From Gymnopus androsaceus JB14 (taxonomy: Eukaryota; Basidiomycota; Agaricomycetes; Agaricales; Omphalotaceae): DNA of 64,000 nucleotides. Made by a program: the position numbers and the translations under genes. The notes beneath the pieces are model-generated. The model did no database searches, was not told the DNA's origin, and saw only the letters and a list, made by a program, of their open reading frames with translations. Below, piece by piece: positions 12,250 to 24,800 of this stretch; positions within the stretch are counted from its first letter, which is position 1, and every line of letters starts with the position of its first letter. Location of the stretch: positions 62,001-126,000 of the forward strand of contig ML769586.1 in the NCBI GenBank assembly GCA_009733575.1, read 5' to 3'.

Positions 12250-14725
12250 ATGGACGTCGTAAAAGCACTGGAGACATATGTCGCGAAAATTGTAGCTGAA
12301 CCTTCAGCAATGAAAGTGCTGCTTTTGGATACACATACAGTGCGTAAACCTCCTTTCCACATGTCATTTCTCTAATAGTTACATTTTAAGACACCAATAG
12401 TCTCGCTAGCGTCCACGCAGTCTACCCTTCTCTCTCATCAGGTCTATCTCACAGACCGTATTGACAATCAGAAGCGCGACCGAATGCCTCATATGAAATG
12501 CGTTTGCTTTCTGCAGAGCAGCGAAGATAGTCTTGACGCTCTCCAAGTAGAACTCAAGGAGCCCAAATATGGAGAGTACTACCTCTGTCAGTCAGTGAAT
12601 CAGTAGCTGTTCTAGCCTACGTGATTGTGGCTCTGACCAGATATGCTCGGCAGATTTCAGCAACATATTGAGTAAATCTGTTATTGAACGCCTCGCAGAA
12701 GCAGACGAATATGAAGTGGTCCGAGAAGTGCAGGTTTGTGAATTACTTGTATTTTTCTTGATCTTTCACTGAAGACTCAATGAAGGAATACTTTGCAGAT
12801 TACGCACCCTTACTCCCTTGTTTATTCTCCCTAAACCACATTCCCTCAAGGTCTAAACCTCTGTATGGAACATCTCCCAACACCTGGAGTTCAGATGCTC
12901 TCGAACGGTCAGTACAGGGCATAACAGCTGTTCTGCTGAGTTTGAAGAAGAAACCAGTGATCCGCTACGAGAAGATGAGCGGCATGGCCAAAAAACTTGC
13001 TGCAGAAGTCCAGGTGCGCCCTTTCTTCCAATACTCTGGATCCAATCATGCCCTGAGCAATTTACGCAGCACCGTATACACTCCGAGTCTACTCTATTCG
13101 ACTTCCGACTAACTCAAGTTCCTCCCCTCTTGCTTATTTTGGACCGAAGGAATGACCCAGTGACCCCATTACTTTCGCAGTGGACGTATCAAGCGATGGT
13201 TCACGAGCTAATAGGGATCCAAAATGGTCGAGTGGATCTGAGTCTCGTCCCAGATATTAGACCGAACTTTCGGTTGGTTCATTCTTCTGTAATGCATGCC
13301 TTTCAGCTAATTGACGTTTACAGGAAATCACGCTCACGCCCTCAACTGATCCGTTCTTCCAAGCTCACCATTTAGAGACATTCGGGGACCTTGGTACCTC
13401 GTTGAAGGACTACGTGCAATCATACCAATCTCGATCTCTGGCACACTCTCCGTCTGCGATAAATTCGATCTCCGATATGAAGCGTTTCGTCGAGGAGTAT
13501 CCCGAGTTTCGCAAGTTGAGCGGTAATGTGAGCAAGCACGTTGCTTTGGTCGGAGAGCTTAGTCGGCTGGTTAGCAAGCACAAGCTTCTCGAAGTAGGGG
13601 AAATTGAGCAAGGGCTTGCTACAAGTTCTGGAGCTAATTACCAGGTTTGGAGATTCCTCTTGAATCGTGCCTTCATCGACTAATACGGGGTGCAGGACGT
13701 ACAAAATATAATCAAAGATAGCGCTGTTTCTACAACGCACAAGCTTCGACTTGTTATCTTATATGCCCTACGGTATCAGAAGACACAGGCGACAAACATT
13801 GCCAATCTGATAAATCTCCTACTCGCAAATGGAGTTTCTCGAGAAGACGCTAGAGTGAATATTTGTTTCTTGTTGTGTCTCGCTTGGTCTCCTAATTCTT
13901 TGCAGTTAGTGTATGTCTCCTTGAACATTTCTGGTGCAGATCAGCGACAAGACGATCTGTTCTCAACCGAATCTCTTCTCGCAAAGGGAAGATCCGCTTT
14001 AAAGGGTCTAAAGGTGTGTGCTGTCATCTAGTATTTCTTCGCTCGTAGCTCATATATTCTTTAGGGCGTTGAAAATGTCTACACCCAACATACCCCTCAT
14101 CTTTCTCAAACTCTGGAGAATATCTTCAAAGGACGATTAAGAGATACTAGCTACCCTTTCCTCGAGAACCCTGGTGCCAATGCTACGCTGCAACGGTAAA
14201 TTGTTGTCAAATTTCCTAATTAACGACCTCTCGCTAATGTGTTCCTTGTAGACCTCAAGATATCATCATTTTCGTAATAGGTGGGACTACTTACGAGGAA
14301 GCGAAAGCTGTAGCGCAGCTCAACCAACAACAATCCGCACCAGCGTCTGGTACAACTCCTTCGTTAGGTGCTGGTACCCGACTGTTGCTTGGTGGAACAT
14401 GTGTCCACAACTCGACCACGTACGTTTGCTTGGCCCAGTTTCATTGTCATTTTCTCAGCTTATACACAGATACCTCGAGATGATTCGTACCGCTGCGGAA
14501 AACTTCCCAGCCTCAGTGTACGAACCTCCCCCAGAATCTGCGTCAAATGCGCCCGTGCTCAATCTCAACCTTGGTGGAGTGAATGTCAGTCTTGGAGGAG
14601 CTGCTCCCGGTGTATATCGGACGAGCAGTGAGGGTGTCGGTGTTCAAGCAGACGGAATCAGAGATGGCGTGAGGAATCTGTTCGGAAAGGTGAGGCAGGG
14701 TGTGGATCGGATAGCTACTTCATAG
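12250..14725 (+). CDS. vps45: Vacuolar protein sorting 45 (Sec1/Munc18 family)
   Basis: Eleven exons (12250-12339, 12391-12586, 12654-12733, 12786-13013, 13070-13276, 13324-13644, 13696-13854, 13906-14013, 14065-14195, 14252-14419, 14470-14725) sum to 1944 nt, an intact 647-aa protein. The N-terminus [15 protein letters not shown], then [39 protein letters not shown], the highly conserved [38 protein letters not shown], and near the C-terminus [15 protein letters not shown]. These are hallmarks of SM proteins and specifically of Vps45, which binds the Tlg2/syntaxin-16 type SNARE and controls fusion at the trans-Golgi/endosome. The last about 70 residues, rich in Gly/Ser/Ala, extend past the family core. 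No frame damage seen. Confidence 0.95.
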
Positions 14726-14876
14726 GGTTTTGTCTATCTTGGTATCTATCTTGTACAGTATAATGTACCTTCGGTTTTTATAGGCCATAATAGCTGGAGC
14801 GACGCGAACTGAGAAGTATGAAATCAGCATGTAATTAATGCTCAAGATCGCTGTACAACAATTGATAGACGCAAAA

Positions 14877-15893
14877 TCAGATATCACAGTTGAATGCAAA
14901 CTGAAAGCCAAGAGTCTGTGCAACTTTCCTTTCTTCCAGCCTCCTCTGAACTTCCTTTCTTACCTCATCCTCCAACCTGTTCAAAATCTGCACAACATCC
15001 TTGATAACGTCAGTTGTAATTGTCCACACAGCATCTCTTGCGTCTGGTAGACTGGAGCAAAAGACACCTAGGTGTGGCCAATGACGGTATTTAGCATGTT
15101 CGAGTGCCTTGTGTCGGGAAGTGGCAGAAGTTTCGAGGGCGGCGATGCGGCTAGAGAGCTGTTCAGCGAGTATAATAGTGAATAAAACATGAATGAATAA
15201 GAAGAGTAAAGTAGAAAGACCAAGGCAAAAACTCACGTACATCTGAGATGACATCCCTCGAAATTTCATTCCAGGTCTAGGATTTTTTGCTGCTTGTCCT
15301 TGAAATGTTGTAGATGCTGGGAAAGCCTCAGTAAAGCTTCAACTCCAGACATATCTGGCCCAGTTTTACTGGTGGCCGGAAATTATCAAAGGATGTGACT
15401 AGCGCCTCATCTCAATGCTTTCCTGGCATATCGAGACCAGGCTCTTGTTCAGCCCTACCCAATTCCGCATGAACTTCGTCCAACCTGACTCCGTCACTCC
15501 GGCTCAGGAAAAGGGTATGATATTGGCATCGAAGTTCTTCGATCCTCGACTGTACCTGTGCGATTAGTATTGCGTATAAATCGTCTGAAATAGTACAGAG
15601 TTTTTGCAAGAGATCGTTCTATATTTTTTCACTTGCAAGGAGTCTAACGGTGGAGCGGGCCTAAATTACTAAAGCGTTCTAGGATGTTTTTCTGTTGAGT
15701 CTTTATATTTTTGGGATTTCCGGAGTTTGTCGAGAGTTATAGAGGCTTCAAGGAGGTGTGCAGAAGGGAAACTATTTTTTTCTATGATAGATATGGCGAG
15801 TAAGACCAGGGAAAGCATTGCATTTTGCATTGTGCGCTCTGGAGAAATGACTTCGCGTTGCAGGCGTGTCAAGCGCTCACGCGTGCGAAACAA
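14877..15893 (-). CDS. Possible multi-exon coiled-coil protein
   Basis: Several minus-strand open pieces look protein-like, but I could not join them all in one frame. One, around 15893-15669, contains MQNAMLSLVLLAISIIEK and ASITLDKLRKSQKYKD. One, around 15609-15412, contains LLQKLCTISDDLYAILIAQ and RIEELRCQYHTLFLSR. One, around 15355-15270, contains DMSGVEALLRLSQHLQ. The last, 15173-14877, begins LSSRIAALETSATSRHKAL and includes ILNRLEDEVRKEVQRRLEE. A good donor/acceptor pair (15233 down to 15174) precedes this last exon. The heptad-like, charged helices suggest a coiled-coil subunit of some complex; I do not recognise the family. The gene would be divergent from ERV46. Exact exons and start are uncertain, and a broken copy is possible. 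Confidence 0.35.
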
Positions 15894-16082
15894 TCAGCCC
15901 TTCGACACGGAAAATAGCGCGTAGCTCCGCGGGGAAACCTCACCGCGAAGTTCCACGTCGACAGTCGTCACGCGGATCTACTCTTATTCCACACTCTACT
16001 CTCTTCTTGTTTCTCTCTCTCTTGTGCTTTGGCTTTCTAGCGTCCTCTTTGGCCTGCGGTTTAGGAATACAGGAAACAAATA

Positions 16083-17920
16083 ATGGCAAAGGGTTTTCTC
16101 GCCAACTTCAAAGGCGTTGACGCCTTCGGCAAGGTAACGGTCACATTTCGCTTCGATTGCTTGCTGCAATTATTAGCTTTTATTCTTAAATTCGAGAGAG
16201 AACGTGGAAAGATTAATATGCTCTTGTTTGCAGACTACAGACGATGTCAAAGTCAAGACTCGCACAGGCGCTCTCCGTATGTGAAACCGTTGCTTGCTCA
16301 AGCAAGTTATTTATCCCTTCGCAGTAACCCTGGTATCTTTTGCGATTATATTGTCATTTACCTTTATGGAATTCGTGGACTATCGAAGAATATACACCGA
16401 TACCTCCCTTGTCGTCGACAGAAGCAGAGGAGAGAAGCTAACAGTGCGGCTGAATGTTACGTTCCCAAGAGTTCCTTGCTACCGTGAGTCGCGAATAATA
16501 TCTTTCTACGTTCTTTCTTGCTCACCAGACTTGTTCTCTCAGTACTAAGCTTGGACATCATGGACATCTCCGGCGAGACCCAGCGCGACATAACCCACAA
16601 CATCCTCAAGACGCGTGTAGAACCCAGTGGTAAATTCATCAGGGGCTCCAGGACCACGGATTTGAAAAACGACGTGGAAAAGTACTCAGAAGCGCAGGAC
16701 CCCACTTATTGTGGGTCGTGTTACGGTGGAAAACCACCGAGGGAAGACGGATGTTGTAATACGTGTGAGGAGGTTCGGACAGCGTACACGAACAAGGGAT
16801 GGAGTTTTACGAACCCGGATCGTATTGAGCAGGTTCGCGTTTTGTTTTGTTCACCCAATACTGAGTACTCATCGTGTTGAAGTGCAAGAGCGAAGGCTGG
16901 TCTGATAAACTAAAAGAGCAAGCCAATGAAGGGTGTAACATTTCTGGGCGACTCCGAGTTAACAAGGTCATTGGTAACATTCATCTCTCGCCTGGAAGGT
17001 CTTTCCAGAGCAGCGCCAGGAATATCTACGAACTCGTTCCTTACCTTCGCGATGATGGAAATAAACACGACTTTTCTCATACGATCCACAAGTTTGCGTT
17101 TGAAGGTACGCTCTCTCTCTCCTCTCGGCGTGACTCTAATCATTTACGATTCTTTCTTTTTAGGTGACGACGAGTATGATTACCGTAAAGCCAAGGTCGG
17201 ACGTGAAATGAAGGAACGTCTTGGGTTGACTACCAACCCATTGGATAATACGGAGCATAAAGTAAGCTATCTCTTCACAGGCATCTCAACTCACTACTGA
17301 CACAAACGTCCTAGACCTCCAAAGCTTCGTACATGTTCCAATATTTCCTAAAAGTCGTGTCAACGCAGTTTAGATCGCTGGATAATAAGATTGTATGTTT
17401 TCTTTCTAGTGCTGGTAGTCTTTTGGGCTCCTTTTGATGCTGTATATGTGTATAGATCAACTCTCATCAGTACAGCGTGACGCACTTTGAGCGGGACCTT
17501 GCAGAAGGAGGCCAAGGTGATACTCCACAGGGTGTGCATTTGCAACATGGGGTCTCCGGAATGCCGGGTATGTTTGTCTTTCATTACGAGTGCGTAGTGA
17601 GCCTTCTGACCTTTTATTATCCAGGTGCCTTCTTCAACTTTGAAATTTCGCCCATTCTGGTCGTGCACACTGATACGAGACAGTCTTTTGCGCACTTTGT
17701 TACCTCGTGAGTTTTTCTTTGCTCTTCTCGTCTTCAGGTTTCGTTTAGCTAACTACGCAACCTAAACAGAACATGTGCCATCGTCGGAGGTGTCCTCACC
17801 GTCGCCTCGCTTCTTGATAGTGTGCTATTTGCGACTACGCGTGTGCTGAAGAAGCAGGTTGCCGGCAGTGGAAGTGCAAGTGCAGGATATGGAGCTGTTG
17901 GGGGAGGGAAGCTTATGTAA
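16083..17920 (+). CDS. erv46: ER-Golgi cargo receptor subunit Erv46 (ERGIC3)
   Basis: Ten exons (16083-16133, 16234-16276, 16325-16483, 16543-16832, 16883-17105, 17164-17261, 17315-17392, 17456-17567, 17625-17706, 17770-17920) sum to 1287 nt, an intact 428-aa protein. It opens with MAKGFLANFKGVDAFGK, then GALLTLVSFAIILSFTFMEF (first membrane span) and the lumenal LSLDIMDISGETQRDI. A Cys-rich lumenal segment has YCGSCYGG, GCCNTCEEVR and EGCNISGRLRVNKVIGNIH. Near the end are GAFFNFEISPILVVHTDTR and a second membrane span about ATCAIVGGVLTVASLLDSVL-like (TCAIVGGVLTVASLLDSVL). This is the Erv41/Erv46 architecture with two spans and a large disulfide-containing lumenal loop. The complex cycles in COPI/COPII vesicles and retrieves ER residents. 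The very C-terminus is Gly/Ser-rich. Confidence 0.95.
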
Positions 17921-18157
17921 AATACTACCGACGAGAGTTAGTATTGCTGTATGATTCTACCTGCCGGGGATGGAGAATGGTATTTATGATGTTTCTAATC
18001 TTGTGACTGAAGTGGGGGAGGTCTTCTTATTTTGAGAAAGAAGAAATCCCTGAAAGCTAACGCGCGGCCATATGAAGAGTAAAGTTCAACGTACGATGGA
18101 ATGAGAAGAGTAAGCACTTTCGCATATTGGGAATAGCAACTTGGTAACAGCGCATAT

Positions 18158-18257
18158 GGTGAGATGGCCGAGTGGTCTAAGGCGCTAGATTTAGGTATCC
18201 AGATTTTTCATCTATCTCTAGTCATTCGTGGCGTGGGTTCAAATCCCACTCTCATCA
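18158..18257 (+). tRNA. tRNA-Leu(UAG) with intron
   Basis: Acceptor arms GGTGAGA / TCTCATC with a terminal A discriminator, D arm GGCCGAGTGGTCTAAGGC, anticodon stem CTAGA / TCTAG with loop starting TTTAGG, long variable arm, and T arm GTGGG-TTCAAAT-CCCAC. The anticodon reads TAG after a stem of five pairs, so leucine. An intron of about 20 nt sits just 3' of the anticodon, the canonical place for nuclear tRNA introns. The long variable arm fits a class II leucine tRNA. Confidence 0.88.
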
Positions 18258-18600
18258 TAGATTGAGTATCGTGAATATGTTTTTTTTTTGTTTGGTTGCT
18301 GGATTGCGAATGCTCGCCGTGTAGTTTTTCTTGAGGGAGAACAAGTCGAAGGTCAGAATATGATGGAATAATCGCAAATAGGTACTATGTATATACAGTG
18401 ATACAATGAATCATGATACATGGTTTTTTTACAGATACTTTGAATTGACGAAGGGTAAGTATTGGGCAATCAACGTTTTTAACCCTATTCTTACTTACTA
18501 GTATATCCCTCCTTGCTTCAACCAAGACCCACCTCCCGCGCACCTCCCTCACAACCCAACTTCGCGTCTTTCCTCCCATATATATCATATCCGCTCTACC

Positions 18601-20065
18601 TCACGAAACAACACAATTCCCATCGGGACCAAATTCTGGAGGCATGGGGCCCATGATGGATTCGGGCGGGGCGCCGTAGTTTTGCATCTGTTTGGAAGTA
18701 AAGGAAAAAGACGATAGGTGAGCGGAGGGAGGATGGGAGGAACGAGGTCCGAGGAGCGAATTACGAAGAAAGAAGGACGAAGAAACGGGAAGAAACAACT
18801 ATGAGAGAGGCATATTGACAATGACGCAGAATGCGATCGATGCAGTCTGGGATCCCACCAAAGACAACGCATTTCGCGCGCAACATAACTCAACGGTATT
18901 ACTCACCTCACCCATTCAGCTCGGCGATCTTGGCCCCAATCGCTTTATCATTCTCATCATACCCCGGGTCTTCAAAGATCTTGATGATCTCCCTCACGTA
19001 TTGGTATTGCTTTTCGTACCTGGTCTTATCGGCGGGAGCGAGGTCTGCGGGAGGGTTTTGGAGGTAGGAGGGGAACTGGGTAAGGAGGGAGGAAACGTTA
19101 GTCAAGGTCGAGAGGGTAATGCGAAGGGCCTAACACACCTTATCATTCAACTCCTTTAACGGCTCGTACAACACCTCTTTGCCCATTAGGGAACCCATCA
19201 TATTCTCGAGGAAGCCTGCGAGCTCGGCATCGTCCTCTGGTCCATCGCCAGCTCCAAAGTCATCCAAACCGAGATCTTTTAAGGAATTGAGCAGTCCTTG
19301 TAGTGATTCTGGGCCGGCGGAGGTAGATGATGATGAAGCCTGTGCGTAAAGATTAGATTAAAGATGACGCGTAAGTTGGATGGCGGGCACCTGTAGATTA
19401 TCCTCGCTCTCCTTGAGCTTATCCATCGTTTGCTTGATCTTACTCTGAAAGTCGCTCGTCGCCGCAGACGCACTGGCCGTCGTCGCTGGAGGCACATCAC
19501 TAGGCGCCATGCCATCCATACCCTCAATCAGCATGGCCTCCCAAGCAGCTTTCATTAACCTTTCCGTCTCCTTTTGTTTGATCTGTTCTTCTGTCAAGCC
19601 TGCTGTGTCTTGCTCCGAGTCGGCAGCACTAGCATCTGGTCCGTTCCCAACAGCTAATTCTCGCATGAGATCCTGCATATTCTCTACCAAGGCCTTTGTG
19701 AATTCATCCGACAAGGCACTTTCGTATTCTGCATTCTCATCGGGAGCAGCAGCCAAGGACGAAGAAGGTACAGTTCCAGAACCAGGTATAGAGATGGGCT
19801 TGGAGTCGACACGAGTGTTAGTTCGTGGTCGGCCGAAGGATGTGGTAGTTGTTGCGGTTGGAGGCGGGGCTGGAGGTGAGGTTAGTGGCGATAGTGGCGA
19901 GGCGCCTTTGGTTTTCGGTGCGAATTCGGATAGGACATCTATTAGAATACAAGGTAAAAGTTGCAAGTTGGATAGTATGAGATGGAGCAAGAATTACTTG
20001 CCATCGAGATCATCCAAATTATCATCTGCGTCGATCTGGAGATTATGCGGTGTAGATTGGGACAT
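18601..20065 (-). CDS. pex19: Peroxisomal membrane protein import receptor Pex19
   Basis: Minus-strand exons: 20065-20002, 19938-19391, 19339-19139, 19075-18912, and a last exon ending at 18601. The protein starts MSQSTPHNLQIDADDNLDD, is acidic at the N-terminus (Pex3-binding region in the family), has EFTKALVENMQDLMREL and LMKAAWEAMLIEGMDGM, then ESLQGLLNSLKDLGLDDF, ENMMGSLMGKEVLYEPLKEL and EKQYQYVREIIKIFED. The final exon has MQNYGAPPESIMGPMPPEF and ends in CVVS, a CaaX box for farnesylation as in other Pex19 proteins. Pex19 is the cytosolic chaperone and receptor for peroxisomal membrane proteins. The first intron appears to begin with GC (GATG|GCAAGT). The joint between 18912 and the last exon does not fit the frame with the obvious splice sites, so a short exon between them was probably missed. 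Confidence 0.92.
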
Positions 20066-20980
20066 GGTAAGAGTTGGAGAAAGAGAAGAATATGTGTGGC
20101 GATGACAGGAAGAAAGCGCGTGAAAACGCGTTCAGTCGGGACTCGGCCATCTGATCAAGCTCGTGACAAGATTTCGTGGCGGATGATTGATCGTAGGTCG
20201 AATTCTGAAGCTCCTCCACTAGATTGACGTTGATTAATGATTCACGAAGTACTTGAAATCCGACTCCGTCGTTTACCAAAAACAAGTCATGAACCGCCAA
20301 GTTAACACCTCATGACCGACATGGGGATCGACATATTTAATGAAAACCCTCTGGTGTTACTCTCTGCTTCTACCCATCTTCAGACGCTTGGACATCATTC
20401 CGAGTCATACCCCTAACGTTCGGCTCTTCCTCTTTTTCTCTTGAATAACGAACTTGAAGACTATTCCCTCCGCTAAGAGTCACAATCGAGCACACCTTGG
20501 ATCTTCAGCCATCAAGAAGACACGCGGATGACAATGCGACTCTTTGGCTCGGGTTTAGCTGAGAGACCGTGTATCAATGGCACTAAATATAGCGATTACG
20601 AGGACTCGGATCTGTTCAGGAGAAAGAGAAAAGTGCATGCAGTGGAAGCTGGATGAGATGCGGAATTCCGAACAAGCTCGAATAAATCAAAATGAGATTT
20701 ATAGAACGACTCTGTACTACCAGTATGACTGCGGAGTCTGGACGAATCCCATAGCGTCGGGAGCCGACCTACTTCATATCCTCATCCCGAGTCTATTCCG
20801 CTCAACCATCACTCAACCGCAATTATCGAAAAAGTCGCAAAAACCTACATAATTAACGTAGCCTACGAACCCGTCATGATTCGTGAGCGTTCAACACCCG
20901 TGGGCCTTGTCATCCTTATTTGCTTGGTTCTTGCCAGGGTAACGAATCCCGAGTCCCAATACTCTCTGTCGCCCTTGGGC
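20066..20980. other. Intergenic stretch between PEX19 and the next ORF
   Basis: No supported gene. It should contain the PEX19 promoter at its left end. Short open frames here lack any recognisable feature. Confidence 0.4.
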
Positions 20981-21466
20981 TCAATTGATAGCATTCTCAA
21001 CACTATCGATAACGCTCAATACCCGTCTCCGTCTCGCCTCGTCTGTACTTGGATCGATTTCGAGATTGGTGAGGATTGGTGTTCGATTGGAGTGTGCCGT
21101 CGGGTCCCATCTGTCTGCAGCTAATAGTCGAGGCATCGGTGTCAGTTGGCTCGGCGCTTGAGAATAGGGTAGGTCGAAGTTGGAAGGGGATAGATGGACA
21201 GGATTGGAGCGGTCGAGGGAAGAAGGAAGCGGCTTCCATTGGGAAGATTGCGGTTCGGATGGTGATATTGGTCCTCCGGGTTGAAGCGTTTTTGGCCTCG
21301 ATGAGGGTTTATGTCGCGGTAGGTTTTTTCTATTATTTGCTGTAAGAGTTTTATTTCGTCTTGTCTGGTAGTACAATACTCGTTCTTACCGGTTGTCCGT
21401 TTACTTCAGGTTCCGCTTCTTCCGCTGGCAAGGACGAATCTTTAGTCTCATCCGAGAAACATCGGG
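20981..21466 (-). CDS. Hypothetical protein fragment or small gene
   Basis: On the minus strand an exon-like segment around 21465-21386 reads CTRCFSDETKDSSLPAEEAE and ends at a good donor (CCG|GTAAGA). The next open segment, 21343 to 20981, includes SQWKPLPSSLDRSNPVHLSP, LAADRWDPTAHSNRTPI and DEARRRRVLSVIDSVENAIN before a stop. The composition is protein-like, but no family is recognised and the frame across the splice is not certain. The true 5' end is not found. It may be a small unknown gene or a decayed one. Confidence 0.3.
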
Positions 21467-21857
21467 TGCAGGTATTCAACTTTGGTATTGCGCAGGTCCA
21501 GATTTGCGTCTTAATTCGTTTCTCTTATTTTTTTCGGGGTAGTTTAAACGCCTTGCATCACAACTCCTTAACCTTTACAACTCCTTAATCTTTCTTCTTC
21601 TGTTAACTCGTTTATTTCCTCAGACTGAGTGTTTCAGTCTTTCGCGACTAATCGCCAGCCTCTTGCTGGCACTACTATCGATTTGAAGTTAATTTATCTG
21701 AATTCCGGATCTCCGATTGTAGGCCTAGGTGCATTCTGATTAAAGTTTTGTTCATATGGCCCAACTCAAAAGCTGAGAATATACTCCAGTCTCACGTGCC
21801 GGGAAGATGTCAGGACTCGTTGATACGTTGATACGTCGCACGATAACTCACACCTCC

Positions 21858-24800
21858 ATGTCCTCCCAGTTCTCATGGAACTCTCCAGCTCTCGACAAGC
21901 AAGAGTTCATCGCACTGATCTGTTTACTCTCCCTGAAGGCGCGGTCGTCAGCTTGAACCACCTGGTCCAAACTCCTTCCATCGTCTTAAAGAAGACGCAG
22001 GAGTGCAAGGTGACGACTCGGATGATGAATCGGATACAGAAGACACAAGCTCAGTGTTATCCGAGGACACAGCGCATCCACAACAAATATCACACTCTGG
22101 GCGCGCAGCGCTCAAAAGGCGTTTCTTGGATCGCTTCGCTGAGGTCCTCTCGAATCAGAAAGGTGCTCACCACGTTACCTGTGCCGTAATGCAGGAGTAT
22201 GAAGACCATGTCATTGTGCGAGTTGCACGAAACGAAGGCTTTGGAAAAGCTGATCGTGTTTTCTTAGCGGTCTTTCGAGAAAATAATGGCTCTCATTGCT
22301 GCAATGGAACCGAGAACAGGCAGTGCTGATGCTGGTAAGGTCACTTTTGGGCGTAATCTCACCTCACTTCTTATAAAGTTATCCGTAGATCCAGGAGCAG
22401 ATCTATGGACTCTGCTAATAAGATATGATGAGCCTCGGTTACAATACTATGCAGAAACAGATTGGTGCTATTGGGGCCCAACTCCGCCGCTCACTCCCAC
22501 CCTCGCACCAACTCAGGGCCTGCATCTTTGCGCTGTTTGAAGCACTCGACCAAAATGATCTGGGAGATGCTTCGCGACTCTCTTTGCAGCTTTATTCCTC
22601 CCCAGAGAGCAGATCGAGCCTTGATGAATATCTTGGAAGAGATGCATCCAAGTTCATGAAACATGTTAATCTTCTAGCGCGCGTAGCTCGGGCACAAGTG
22701 ACATTCTTAGAGATAGTGCATGAATTGCCTAGTTTCTCCCGGATCGAGGTCATTTGTGTCCACAAGCAGCGCAATGACAATAAAAGAAAGGCTCACACTC
22801 CATTCAACCTATCCAAAATCTTCCGCCTGCTCCAGCAGCCCCTAACCGAGCAGACATGTCGGCAGTTTGTCAATCCTAAGTTAAATATAGCCAGGATTGA
22901 GGAGGATTTTATTGTGCGCCAGAAACAAGGTCTCCATGTCCATGCTGAAGTCCAGATTATTCAGCATCTTGCACAGGCACGGATTGCCATTGATTCGGCA
23001 GACATCTTTCCATATATTGGGTGCAGCAAGCTTAGCTGCTATATGTGCCAATTATTTCTTGATGCCTACTCTTCATTCAAGATAAGAGGGTGTCATGGAA
23101 AGCTTTACAACCAGTGGATTATACCTGACATGGTCAACATCCATCCTGATACTGCTGAAAAGCTCAGGCAGACAGTAGAGATGCTCCAACAGCATTTGCT
23201 AGTGGAGTTAGGAAAGCCACTACTCTGGTCATATGGACCACATGCCTGAGTCAACCACAGGAACAACCATCTCCAGTATTTCTGGGGACTGTGATTACCA
23301 TCCTGATGTTGCATCTGCATGGTCTAGGTTTCTGCAATCTCGAGACCATTCTCTGGCACTGCAGAAACATGTCATGCAAGTTTAAATAATCTATGGTCTG
23401 TGAATTTATGTCTTTCAGTGTATGGCTAATGCTAATATATACACAATCTTTTCAATAGCCAAATTCAGCATCCTCCATCTGATGTATCTGGGAATGTTTA
23501 TGTACAGTGGCTGCGAAAATTGATTTCACCCCTCTCCATTCAGTGGCCTATTCAGTAGGTCATGGGCGGTGACATCAATTTTTGCATCCACTTGTACCAG
23601 GGCCAGAAAATCAATCCCTGGATACTATATCCGAAGGCTGGTATTACTGAAGGTTACTGCATCTCATGCCATGCCACTACCACTCGACGTTGTTCACACT
23701 GTACTGGTGGCTTCTTCTGCACACTAATATGTGAGCAGGAAGATAATCCTGCTGCCATAGAACACAGGATGGGAAAATGTGGTTTGAAAGTCACAACAGC
23801 AGAGAGACTTTTAATTGCCTGCATTCGAGATGAGCTTCCTGATGATGAAGAGGTCCTGTCTGATTTTCGATTTAACCATTTTCCTACTACATTGGAGAAG
23901 TGTTGCCTTCTTAGGGCTGTACATTGGGTTGCTCAATAAGAACTACTGGGTATCCAACCCAGTGTACTTGACCAGTGGCAAAGGGAAGATGTTCTCTCTC
24001 AGAGAATCATCCAGGAGTTTGAATGGCAACTTCAAGAAGGATATAGAGGTCATTATTATCTCTGGTTCAAAGAGAATCTGAATGCTTTTTGATTCTCTTG
24101 AGCCATTCAGCCCTTTATTCTTTCTAGAGCGGGCAAGATCATTGCTTCCTTTGGAAGATCAGCATCAAGATTGTAGAGAATTTACTCCAGTTGCAAAGAA
24201 GGAGGCATACTTTTTCTATGCCTTTGTTGTCAGTGCTGGACAGCATCCACATCCGCAGATGTCACCATGGCTTGACTTTGGATTCTGCACCTGTCAGAAT
24301 GAAAGAGAAGAAAGACACCTTGGGGGACTATACCAGCGGCTCCTGGGAACTTTACTCCCTGACTCAATTTCCAGGTTGGGGTTGTTGCCACAGTATTCTC
24401 TTCCCCCCAAATGTGGTTTCACTGAATTTTGGACTGCACATGAAGAGGGCTCACTAGTGGACCTTTTCAATAGGTGTGGCTTGGGAAAGGAGCTACACAC
24501 CTTTCATCATCTTCCTGGCTTTCTTTCTGCACCTGCCTGGAACATGAAGTACTACTCAAGTGGTGGCGGGCCAGTATATCCATCAGTCTGGCTCCTTAAA
24601 CAATACATTGCTAATGGAAACCCCTGGAATGATAAGTTCCTTCCCTACCCGCTTCAGGTTGACTATGGTTTTCGTAATTGCCCTGGAGCAAACTCAGCCA
24701 AAGCTGAATTATTCAAGATTTATGCACATGTTCTTACTCGTGCAGATCCTCTTGAGCTGCACCAAGCCTGTATTCAAGGCCGTTTGTTTGATTTTTGCAG

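Noticed and set aside
14720..14923. Small minus-strand open frame with hydrophobic residues
   Set aside because: Low-complexity AT-rich translation, no start context, overlaps the VPS45 3' end.
19509..20105. 198-codon plus-strand open frame
   Set aside because: It is the complement of PEX19 exons, whose own strand carries clear family motifs and splice sites.
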